Of a stretch of DNA of 64,000 bases, positions 55,182-64,000 are shown piece by piece. Positions within the stretch are counted from its first letter, which is position 1. Each line of letters begins with the position of its first letter. The stretch spans positions 1,768,433 through 1,832,432 of the forward strand of contig NW_019716256.1 of NCBI RefSeq assembly GCF_900074925.1. Reading direction: 5' to 3'. A program made the translations under genes and the position numbers. The notes beneath the pieces were generated by a model. That model searched no databases. It was not told the origin of the DNA and saw only the letters and a program-made list of their open reading frames with translations. The stretch comes from Ramularia collo-cygni (lineage: Eukaryota; Ascomycota; Dothideomycetes; Mycosphaerellales; Mycosphaerellaceae).

Positions 55182-55946
55182 TTAGGCTGCCGCGTGCAGC
55201 AGCCTGGATCCATTGGGTGCCCTCGCCTTGACGATATCTGCAGCTTCCGTGTGCCCTTTCGCTGGGACTGCACGGCCCTGCTCGCTTAACTCCCCACCAC
55301 GCCGTTTAAGAGGAACGATCGCCGCAGGCGGTATCAGGGAGCATGGCAATGGGGGTGAGCGGGACTTTGAGTTTGGACTCNTTCGAGATAGGTGCTCATC
55401 GATCAGCGCTTCAAACCGAGCCATGTCTGCTACCTGCACTACGAAGTCAAAAGTCTCATCTTTTCCCAAGCGAATTTGAGTGCTGTTGTGCAAGGGCACG
55501 AACGCGTTCGGAAGAGGCTGGAAAGATGTCCGCGGAGATCGACGCAGTAGGAGATTGTGGCCTGAGTGGTTGACTAAAAACAAGCCATCGCGATCGACGG
55601 TAATAGTGAAGTGAAAGTCGTCGATCCCGCTGTCTTTGGGGAAGGTGTACATATTCCACCGTGAGGCTCCAAAGGAAATGCACTGTCTGCCGATAAGAGC
55701 GGCAAAATCCAGCTTGCCAAAGTGTTTGTGAGGCGCAGGCCCATCGTGCAGCGAGCATTCTTGATGACCTCGCGGAAAGCAGCAAGTGAGGAGTTGTTGG
55801 CACCTGGCCGGGTCTGCCAGTCTCGATTTGTTGGCCGGTAGCTTAAGCATTTTGAGGGCACTTGCCGAAGAAGGTATTAAGAGCGCAAAGGCGGATGAGC
55901 GTCTGGCGAGTCCAGCAGGGTTTATGAGCGGCATTTCGTGTGACAT
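55182..55946 (-). CDS. FHA-like domain protein
   Basis: A 254-residue frame. Residues of about 85-170 read as a forkhead-associated fold: LIGRQCISFGASRWNMYTFP, DDFHFTITVDRDGLFLVNHS, GHNLLLRR, and IRLGKDETFDFVV, matching the family's GR..., S..H..I, L.D.S.(G)...N and I.LG order. The canonical Ser-x-x-His of the phosphothreonine site appears as DDFHF, so binding may be altered or lost. The C-terminal third is basic and Pro-rich and likely disordered. The start at 55946 has another ATG four codons later, and an upstream exon near 56079 is conceivable. It converges with the preceding gene, 119 bases apart. An N lies at 55381. Confidence 0.55.
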   Translation of the reverse strand: MSHEMPLINPAGLARRSSAFALLIPSSASALKMLKLPANKSRLADPARCQQLLTCCFPRGHQECSLHDGPAPHKHFGKLDFAALIGRQCISFGASRWNMYTFPKDSGIDDFHFTITVDRDGLFLVNHSGHNLLLRRSPRTSFQPLPNAFVPLHNSTQIRLGKDETFDFVVQVADMARFEALIDEHLSRXSPNSKSRSPPLPCSLIPPAAIVPLKRRGGELSEQGRAVPAKGHTEAADIVKARAPNGSRLLHAAA

Positions 55947-56293
55947 TCTGGCTGTGGCATGGCAAGATGCAAGAGGGCCGTGGTCCCCTGCGCTTTATCA
56001 TCACAAAAACATCTAGGAGGCGGCCTTGCAGAGACGCTGGTGCCGAGTCTAAGACAATGCATAGCTGCGTCTCGAACATTGCCAATAGTCTTGAGGAGGA
56101 GAAAGGAAGTCTAAGCCACTCCAGATGACATACCCTACACCTCTCGAGGCTTACGCGAAAACGGGAGTGAACGACGTATCGTCAATGGCCATGACAATCG
56201 AAAGTGCGGTCGCTTTTACCTAGGTACACCTTCGCACGATCGGCAGCTCTGGCTGACTCATCTGGTTGCGGACGACTCGGGACTCAACTCAGC
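55947..56293. other. short intergenic region
   Basis: 347 bases between the FHA-like start and the 3' end of the next gene on the same strand. A minus-strand frame from 56079 (MFETQLCIVLDSAPASLQGR) is protein-like but cannot be joined with confidence. Confidence 0.4.
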
Positions 56294-57356
56294 TCAGGTC
56301 AACTCCTCCTCTCCCTGATCTTTCCCGCTCCTCACTCCTTTGCGCTTCCTGATCGGCTCCGTCTTGATATATCCGTCCCCGGTGAACGGCGTGCCCAGTG
56401 CTACGGCCGTCAGGTTTTCGTCCGGTGCTACTGGACGCGGAACGATCGCCGACAATTCTCCCTTAGAGATGGTGGGGTTAACGCGGCCGGCGATTAATGC
56501 ACAGTCGCTCGATATACGCAGATACAGCTCCTCGAGTGTGCCGACCTTGTTGAAGCTTCCTTGCACATCTCCCTCGCCCCATAGCGATCTTGGGACCTCT
56601 AGCCTGCTCTCCGGCTCGACGCCGCCTCTTACCCGGCCCTGCTTCCGGCCGATGGAATGCGTGGTTGTGAGATAGAACGAGTCGCGCGTGGCGAACACGA
56701 CTAGCGATTCCCGTGGCGTTGCAAAGAGGAGGAAGTCGGCGTGGTGAACATATTGAATCGCGTACAGAGGTGTTGCTTCTGGAAGCGCGCTCAAGAGGGC
56801 ATTGGCTTTCAGATAACGAGCCCGGTGGGTGTTGCGGTAGAAGTCGCGAGTGGAAGCATCGTTCCATTGGCAGTTGGCGAACACGATCGACGGATATTGG
56901 GATCTGGGCATGACATGTTAGTCGGATGCCATCCACTCGGGAGAGTACTCACCCCGGAGGCGGTGCATTTCTACATGCTGGCGCCAAAGTCTCGTTCGCT
57001 GCCGGCTTCCACACATCTCTCGAAGGCAAGTAGAAGAACATGCCCTTGCCGTGTTTGGCAGCCACTTCATTCAGGGCCAGGGTACTAATCTCATGCTTCG
57101 CGAGGCTGCGCTTTACGGAGCGCCAGGTCGTCTTGTCTGTGGCGTGCTGAGATAGCTGGGCTTCCGTGGTCTCCTTCCAGAACTGCCGATCGGTCCGCTC
57201 GAGAGCCCTGAGCATCTGCGAAGGCTGTTGCGCTGCGATGCTGGTCAACGCATGCCTGGTTCCTCCGGTGGCCTTGGATCCGGATTCCTTGTTGCCTTTC
57301 GCCTTGCCGCCGGCATTGGTGCGCTGTCTCTTGCTTGGAGGCGCCTTGTCAACCAT
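56294..57356 (-). CDS. unrecognised protein with basic termini
   Basis: Two exons, 57356-56953 and 56903-56294, with GTGAGT donor, CGACTAAC branch and CAG acceptor, give 337 residues. The start is basic (KAPPSKRQRTNAGGKAKG) and the end also (EPIRKRKGVRSGKDQ), both like nuclear localisation signals. The middle has WKETTEAQLSQHATDKTTWR, then after the intron QYPSIVFANCQWNDASTRDF and beta-like stretches (ADFLLFATPRESLVVFATRD). No family is recognised. It is head to head with the next gene, only 161 bases apart, suggesting a shared promoter. Confidence 0.68.
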
Positions 57357-57517
57357 GATTGCGAACCGCGACGAGGGCTGGAGTGGAGTGCGAGCGGCAG
57401 TGGAAGTGGAGGCTGGAACTGAGATACCTACCTTTGGAGCTGTGCGCACGGACTCAGACCGTCTCCTGCATACAGCCGAACGCGAACGCGCTCTCACTTG
57501 CACTGAACTTCGTTTTC

Positions 57518-58286
57518 ATGCTCAGCGCATTGCAGCCCAGCATGAGCCTCGAAGCTGCCCTCCAACAGCTCCGCGAGCGGCCGAAGATCAGCGGATGGGC
57601 CACTTCACTACAAATCACTTGCGGAGCCCTGTGNAAGGCTCTCGCAAACAAGGATCCCCTTGCGCAGAGTCTGGTGGAGGAGTTCTGTGCCATGCTTCAC
57701 CAAGATGACAGCTTCGATGTTGCGCGGTTCGCAATACCAGAACTCCGCGGATTCACGGATGGGCCCCTCTCCGTAGCCCAGCGGCGCATCCTCGAGCTTA
57801 CGAGTGACCTGCACCAAAAGATACGCGATCAGAGTGCCGTCACCCAGGACGACTTCGACAGCCAGCTCTATCGTGAGGAGAAGGACATCTTGCTAGATGC
57901 GGAGGTGAATCGCGCCAGCCTACTCATCCACAGCAGCGGCGCGCTGGATCCAGCGAGCGCCGAAGACATTCGGAGATGGTTGGATCAGNGACCAGGCAGG
58001 AGAGATGCAGGCGAATTTGCGGCAAAGTGAGGAAGTGAGTGAGAAGCTAGTCTAACATCTTCGACGTGGTGCTAACTACAGCAGCGCTCGCCTGTGCTGT
58101 GAGGACCAGTGCTGTACGAGTAAAGGTTCGACGTGGCTCGCACGCTCCTTTTACCCCACCCACGCCGTCTCGATCTTCCAATCGCCCGCAGGTGCGCAAG
58201 TGAAAGCAACACAAGCTCAAGACACAAGAATTTCAGTACAGACAGCAGTGCGCCGTCTGCATCGCCAGCGGCACCTGAGCCAGTAG
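57518..58286 (+). CDS. unrecognised small helical protein
   Basis: From ATG 57518 (a second at 57542) the frame encodes a helical stretch: SMSLEAALQQLRERPKISGW, SLVEEFCAMLHQDDSFDVAR, LSVAQRRILELTSDLHQKI. It reaches TGA at 58028-58030 if unspliced. A GTGAGG..GCTAACTACAG intron at 58027-58081 keeps an open frame to TAG 58284-58286, giving 237 residues with a Cys-containing C-terminal part (LCCEDQCCTSKG). An alternative donor and frame also exists around an N at 57989, so the 3' end is uncertain. The small helical gene next to a divergent gene with a basic start repeats the layout at 44145/44421. Confidence 0.5.
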
Positions 58287-58510
58287 CGTGACGGAATCAT
58301 TTCCGTCGACAGTCATCTCAAGTTCTCAATCAAAGCCAGCAACGTGGCGGGATCATTCCCACAGGCAAGTCGCCTCCTCAACTTTCTCGGTCAAATTCTA
58401 CTCGCCAAATGGCGCTGCAAGAACCGCTTTGACAGCGCGTCTTTCTTCCGCTGCCCTGCTCACTGATGCTTGCTCCGATAAATCTGATCCATGTCCTCTA
58501 CCAAGCACTC

Positions 58511-59522
58511 CTAGTCGTCATCATCTTCCAAGATATAGCGTGAGCGACGTCGCTTGAAACCACTTCCGCCCATCACGAAGTCGCGATAAGGCCGTTCCGC
58601 GTTCCACCCGCCGACATCACTGGCTGTGTTGGGATGCGCCTCGTCTTCGAATGGGAGGGTTTGCGGGAGTCCTGCAGGAGCTGGGCGTGGCTCGGCNATG
58701 CGTTCCTGTGGTCCTAAAGACGAGTGAACTCGGTGCTGTTGTTCGGCCTCGCCCGATTGGCACATGATCTCGTCGTAATGCTCGTGTATGAGGGTCGCTG
58801 CATGCTGTCAGCGTTGTGCGTGACTGGAGGCCATTGTCTTTACCCAGCAGATCTCCCAGTGCTTTAGCATTTTCCAACCTCCCATCAGTTGCCCATTGGC
58901 TTTGGTTCTTGATCTCCTTCTCGATGAGAACAGCTTGATCCTTCAGCAAGCTGATTTCCATCGATCTCAATGTCCTCTGCACACCAAATGCAAAAGGGTC
59001 GTCTGCCCGCCAAGGCTGCGAGGCATCACTGCTCTCGGCGACCCCATGGTTGTGAAGGGTTCTGCTGTCGCCGACATCTCGACCACATTAGCTCATGTAT
59101 TTCAGCCAAGGTCATTGCAACCTACTATCGATTTCAGTGCTCAACTGAAGCACCGCGTGCTCGGCGGCACTCAGCTCGTGGGCTAAACGCCATGCAAATT
59201 GCCTCGCGAACGCTTTCCGGAGGAAGCCTTGGGGACCGTAGAGAGGAACTCTTGGGGCTACGTGAGATCCAACTAGAATCGCAGTCTTCCCGCCCCAGAA
59301 CAGGCGCCGCAAAGAGACCACCCCATCGTTGGGGTCATCAGCGCCAGAGTGTGTTTCTGGGCGCAGGACTTCGAACCACTCGAACACGAAGCGAGCTAAT
59401 TGCTCATCCTTGGCNACCTGGAGGAGCTGCGCATGTTGCTCCTCTGTGGCGGCTCGGCCTGCAATCACCTGTTGCACAAGATCGACAAGCTGAAGACGTG
59501 AGAGTTTCGACTTGCTGGACAT
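58511..59522 (-). CDS. unrecognised nuclear-type protein, 280 residues
   Basis: Three exons, 59522-59126, 59002-58844 and 58797-58511, fit GTAGGT and GTAAAG donors with CAG acceptors (one with a CGCTGAC branch) and agree in phase. The N-terminal part is helical (SRLQLVDLVQQVIAGRAATE, then RFVFEWFEVLRP), followed by a probable coiled coil (MEISLLKDQAVLIEKEIKNQ). The C-terminus carries FKRRRSRYILEDDDD, a basic cluster then an acidic end. No family is recognised. Its start lies 169 bases from the 3' end of the 763-residue gene on the same strand. Confidence 0.65.
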
Positions 59523-59690
59523 GGTATTTGGATTGACGCCGCTGTCTGTCGTCCTTGCCTGTCTAATCGATGCTCATATTGCGAACTATTTGCGCGAGTG
59601 GCAGAGGCAAACAAGCGATTTACCACCAGCTGGAAACCACCAGACAAAGGCACTCCCCCTGCCTGTCACTTCTCGGGTGACGACGACCTT

Positions 59691-62032
59691 CTAGTTCGGC
59701 CTTCCCAGGGTCTTGCGATGGGTGCCGCCCTTCTGGGGATTGCTCGGGTCTCGTGCTCGCGATTTATCAGCGGGAACTCGTTGACGGTCTGCTGGCTTGC
59801 CGTCCACAGCCGCCGGCTTCCGCCACACTAAACTAGGTCAGCATCGTGCTGGCTACGTGAGAAATGGCTTGACTTACGAGAGTAGTCCCACGCAGCTTGG
59901 TGGAAGGCTCGAACGTCAGTGATGTTCTCCGCCTTTGTGAATAGTTGATTTGCGCCATCGACTAGCGGCGATTGAATACTCATCTCTGGGGCAGACCCCC
60001 GAAGGAGTTCGAGCAGGATGGCAGGGAGCGCTCCGAAGTCGATCACATTGGTCAAAGGGTCAAAGTCCTCCGTAACGAAGACGCTGTTCTTCTTGAGCGA
60101 CTTCGGATGGGAGCCGGAAAAGCGGACACCATGCAGCAGTTCACTCTCGGCTTGCGGAGTAGAATTGAAGAAGAGTTTATCGCGCTCTCGACACGCCGCG
60201 TCGTCCGCTGGTTTCGGGACTGGCTCCCTCATCTCATCTGAGAAGTATGAGCTGAGACGCTGCGCAGGTATGAGCACGTAAGGCCGCCAGCTCGAATCGT
60301 TGCCTTTCGTGTAGACTTCCGGGGGAAGGACTGCTCCGAGCAGCATCACGCCCCTGACACTAGGACAGGGCCGTGTCCAGTACGAAGGTCGCATGACTAT
60401 GGGCTGGCCCTCCGAGGCACCAAATCCGCCTGAGCAGTCGGCGAAGCGCATGGCGACTGCCTTGGTCCGGGTTTTGCCGATCAGCGGGCTGAAGGGAAGT
60501 TGACCAAGCTTCAGTCTGGCCAGATCATCATCAGACCACACGTGGTCGACGACGAGGTGGTCAGCCCCGCTGGGGTGATAAGGGTCCACCGGATAGCAGA
60601 CGAGATGGCGCTGCTCGGCAAAGAGGTTATTGAGGGCAAGACACACCCACGGGAGACCTTTCGCTTGAAAGACGCGGTCCTTGGGAGCGCGCGCGCTTTG
60701 GGTCGTCCTTTCACCTGTTGTCCTGTCGGAGTGTGCAGCTGCTTCGCGAGACTCGCGACTAATGATGCTCGCTAGATTACGCTCCGTCGAGTGATTCTGG
60801 CGCGAGCCTAAGCGCTCAGACTCCGCTGCAGCTGCCGCGGCGTTCTCCGCGATGTATTTGAGCAATGACTCTATGCTATCGTGGCAGAAACTCTCATAGA
60901 CATCATTGTCCAGGTGCTCCAGATCAATCCAGGACTCGTCGGCTGCTTGCCTTGCGCAGCAGAACATCCTTTCTACGTCGGGGCGGGAGCATATCAGAAA
61001 GTGCCATTGTCTATCGAGTCCAAACGGGGAGTCCACGCCGGTGAAGAAGTAGTTATCCATCGCTTTGTGCTCAATGAAGATCGGCTCTTGCAAGTGTTCG
61101 ACTGACTTACACCAGATCCAAAAGTCGCAGATAAGCGGTGCAACCGGGTTGAAGTCCATATCCCAGCCCTCCGCTTTTATCATCCCGAGAAGGTAGAGAA
61201 TCGCCGTCATAGACGTGATCTTTCGCTGCTGCCCTGGTTTCAGCGAACGAGGGTCTGCAAGTCGTTGTGGGATCCAACCCGTAAAGACCAATCCAGTAGT
61301 AGGATTGCGGTACCATTGGGATTCTTTTGCACCGAGCAGTCCTTGTATGGCCTCTGCTAGATCTTCGACGTGCACAAGGAAGTGTAAGCACCATGCTGGC
61401 ATTCCGCAGATTAATGGCTCCACGCCATATCCAAAGTCGGTAGCATTCTCAAAAACGTACTTCGGAATCAAAGCCACGTAGTCAGTAAGCGATTCTATAA
61501 CTACCACATAGACGGCTGCGTCGTCTTTCAATGCAGTGCCGTCGGGAGTGCTGTATGCGTAATCAAGCTCAGCCTTGGCACTTGGTCGCAGGCTGAAGTA
61601 CTTCACATCGAAATACAGAAGCTCCGTGTCCGGATGCTCGTTGGCCCATTCGAACAACTCGAGGGATGTACTCCCTACGAGGGGAAGGTCCGCAGAGTTG
61701 GACGGGTCATAGATCCAGGCGCCATCGCAGGCGGAGCTCTCCGCACCTACACGAAGGTTAACATGGCGGGTGCACGTGTGAGTGGAGTCTGCGTCACCTC
61801 GAATAGTCCGGATGCCGAACTTCTCCAGAGTCCTGCAGATCTCGAGGAACCAGGACTCGGCCAGCCATCCGGTCACTGTAAGTTGGGCAGCGTTCTTGAT
61901 ACAGGACCACAGTTCGCGAACGAACACGAGGCGAACCGCGGGCNGCAGATCAGATAGCAGGTCAGGCAGTGACACTATTGAAGTGGGAGCGCTCCCGCCC
62001 CGAGGGCGGGGCACTGAAAGCGTCGGTGCCAT
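59691..62032 (-). CDS. large unrecognised protein with nuclease-like D-x-K motif
   Basis: Exon 1 (62032-59878) is a long open frame. A GTAAGT..TTTAG intron with TGCTGACC branch leads to exon 2 (59827-59691), adding a basic tail (THRKTLGRPN end), 763 residues in total. In the N-terminal third a Glu-bearing helix (AESWFLEICRTLEKFG), ACDGAWIYD, then TELLYFDVKYFS (Asp142-Val-Lys144) and AVYVVVIESLTDYVALIP have the order of a PD-(D/E)XK core, as in the 676-residue neighbour. A further PIFIEHKAMDN lies near residue 340. The region 400-460 is Ala/Ser/Arg-rich linker, and the C-terminal part has beta-like sequence with LLGAVLPPEVY. An in-frame TTG precedes the chosen ATG. No named family; enzymatic activity is inferred only. 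Confidence 0.68.
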
Positions 62033-62462
62033 GGCGATATCAGAACGAAAGGCGGCGAGGCAAGCCAACTGCTGGAAAGGAGGACGAGAGGGCTAAAAGG
62101 GAAAATTTCGGTCGGGAAGGGGATTACCTTTGAGGTGCCCATTACGCGGTTGATGGACCTAAGCGCCGGTGACGTGACACAACCGCATGCGTGACATGTT
62201 GGCAAGGGAAAGGACGCCAATCGCAAGCTCAAGCGCCCCACGCCCAGTGACAGGCCTCTGGGATGCCAAACACACCTCGAAGGCCCATGCCACTGTTTTT
62301 GAAAGCAAGGAGATGGCGTACGAGCGCAGGAGGGCTTGCTCCTCGATGCGCCGCGCGAGACGGTCCGCAGGGCAATACCCCGTCTTATAGTGATTTCATA
62401 TTGATGAGAGGTTGTTGAAGTACCTGGGTGGGGGAACGGTCGGTACAGCAGGGGGTGCGTGG
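62033..62462. other. intergenic region
   Basis: 430 bases upstream of the 763-residue gene and downstream of the zinc-cluster gene. Frames crossing it are shadows. No site can be named. Confidence 0.45.
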
Positions 62463-63810
62463 TCACCCCGAGCACACGCTCTGGAAAACGTCCGCCAAGC
62501 GCTTTGTGCGACGCTCTGGCACGTCGCGAAGGAACTCGGACATTAGGCGTGAGTGAAGTGCCCCGAGATCTCCCACTCCTGTGCCTACTGTGCGGGCGCG
62601 CGCCCATTGCTTGCACTCCGCGGAGCCGTGGTTATAGAACCAATGGACTTCACACCGACCGCCACTATCCTGGTAGACGTACCAGCACGGCCCCTGCCCT
62701 GTAAGTCCGTCGTCGGCGCTGACGTTTGCGATGGTGGACCTGACAATCCTCCGACTCTCGTGAAGGAGGTCCGGCATCGTGGCGACCACGAATCTGTCCT
62801 CCAGGTAGAGGACCACCAACATGCCTTCGTCTGCGCGGGTGGCCGCCACCGACGTTGAAGAGCAGAAAGCGATGCGGCTGAGCTGGCCTGCGTATGGCAG
62901 GGCATCAAGGCTCCGCAGGTCGGGTATCATAAAGCGTAGGGTGATCACTTCTGTGTTTTGACTATCATTCTCGTCAGTAGACTCGCTTCTCGAGGTGGAT
63001 CTCAACTCACGTGTCATCCCTGCGTGGAATGGCTGCATTGCTCGCGAAAAGCTGTGTTGCAGGTTTCCATGACCTGTAGTTGGCGATGTCCGCAGCCGAC
63101 CATTCGGAGGCCTGGACGATCAGTGGCAGCTGGGACGTACACGAGCCTTGCACGATCTTGTTCGCTACTCCCATGTACAATCTCATCCTGCCTGAGGTCG
63201 TCGTCAGGAAAGATGAGGCAAAAACCGAGTAGATGGACTGACCTCTAGGCGTGGCTTGGCCGCGAAGAACGTAATCGTTGTAGACCAGGGTGAATGCCTC
63301 ATCCGCCGACAAGATCGTTCCCTGCCAGCGCCGAGACTCAGCAGCTACCCAGACTGACATTGGAGGAAATGCTGTGTCATGAGGGAGATCACCGAAGACG
63401 ATGTGCCTTGCTGTGAGCTGCTTGTTCATGTTGCGGCTGCCCGTCGTCTTCACGAACATGAGTTGCTCAACGGAGAAAGGGTCGTAAACGCAGTCAACAC
63501 TGTCCTTGCGGCAGCGTGGGCATGGTTGTCCGCCACGGCACAAGGTCCTCGTCCTCTGGCAATAATAGCAGGACCTAGCCAATGGCACCTCTTCTCTCCT
63601 CGAAGATTCATTTTCCTCTTGCTGCTGCTGCTCCTGCTCGACGACTGCGCCACTGATATCCTTATCCTGCTTCAGCTCTTGGTCGACCGTCGTGCCGCTG
63701 GACCGCTCGCCGTGCTGCACGCCAAAGAAGTCTTTGATAACGCGCTGCGCAGCGTTCGACTCCGTTCCCTTCGCCTGCCCTTTCTTCCGTCTACGGTTCT
63801 GCTTGGTCAT
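62463..63810 (-). CDS. Zn2Cys6-type zinc-cluster protein
   Basis: Two exons, 63810-63011 and 62961-62463, with GTGAGT donor, TACTGAC branch and TAG acceptor, give 432 residues. A basic start (KQNRRRKKGQAKG) and a Gln/Glu-rich stretch precede the cysteine motif C81-x2-C84-x6-C91-x5-C97-x2-C100-x6-C107 (CYYCQRTRTLC, then PCPRC). The spacing is that of fungal binuclear zinc clusters, but the usual basic residues after the second Cys are fewer (QRTRTL). Behind it lie beta/alpha stretches such as FTLVYNDYVLRGQ and GMLVVLYLEDRFVVATMPDL instead of the usual fungal transcription-factor domain. So it may bind DNA as a regulator of the neighbouring genes, or use the zinc motif otherwise. Confidence 0.7.
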
Positions 63811-64000
63811 AATGCCGTACTAATGAGCTCGTGCGTCCAGAGAGCGGCCATGGCTCGGTCTTGAGAAAAACGAGTGCGAGCTGGTCTGCTGCGGCTACCC
63901 GTGCACCGCTTAGCCAGCCTACCGATTTCAAGCGTGCGCATGTCCGAGTTGTCGATAGATAATTAGGAGTTCCCGCGGGGCTATTTTGCTTGTGAAAATA
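63811..64000. other. window end, upstream of zinc-cluster gene
   Basis: 190 bases upstream of the zinc-cluster start, with nothing recognisable. Confidence 0.4.

Noticed and set aside
39487..64000. Starship-type giant element
   Set aside because: No tyrosine-recombinase captain (DUF3435-like) is visible at either side and no matching ends are seen. The window may not reach the boundary.
1..64000. CRISPR array
   Set aside because: The tandem repeats found have no repeat-spacer alternation and the genome is fungal.

Overview
The window reads as a chromosomal segment of a filamentous ascomycete (Pezizomycotina), most likely a dothideomycete. The evidence is short 49-101 nt introns with GT..AG ends and CTAAC-like branch points, typical fungal families (HET domain, heme-thiolate peroxygenase, type III polyketide synthase, HsbA-like secreted protein, GT90), and RIP-like C-to-T decay at CpA in repeats. 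The genus cannot be read from sequence alone. Many isolated N bases are scattered through the window.

Left part (about 1.9-19.8 kb), ordinary chromosome: an MFS drug/polyamine-type transporter (-), a TRAPPC12-like trafficking protein (-) head to head with ILV2 acetolactate synthase (+), a type III polyketide synthase (-), a GDT1/TMEM165 cation transporter (-), an unrecognised single-pass membrane protein (-), an HsbA-like secreted protein (-) and a GT90/CAP10 glycosyltransferase (+). Several of these genes switch abruptly between C-only and G-rich third positions.

Middle part (about 19.8-39.1 kb), mixed: 3 kb without genes holding a 74-bp poly-G tract and short duplications, a secreted 205-aa protein (+), a broken HET-domain gene whose long C-terminal part carries many membrane segments (-), a small eight-cysteine secreted protein preceded by a pentapeptide repeat (+), a complete six-exon peroxygenase gene (-), a CocE/NonD-type hydrolase (+), an unrecognised gene, and AAR2 (-), a U5 snRNP assembly factor.

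Right part (about 39.5-64 kb), accessory: a complete but RIP-decayed pogo/Fot1-type transposon with 35-bp terminal inverted repeats and a TA duplication, then some 22 kb of closely packed genes that I cannot place in named families. They include two long proteins with D-x-K motifs in a setting like PD-(D/E)XK nucleases, an FHA-like protein, two Zn2Cys6-type zinc-cluster proteins, and several small proteins with basic nuclear-signal-like ends. On the left edge of this block are decayed relatives and a 262-bp tandem array made from the 5' end of one of the zinc-cluster genes, in which three copies are RIP-mutated and the gene-proximal one is spared. This block is the best candidate here for something undescribed, but its function is inference only.
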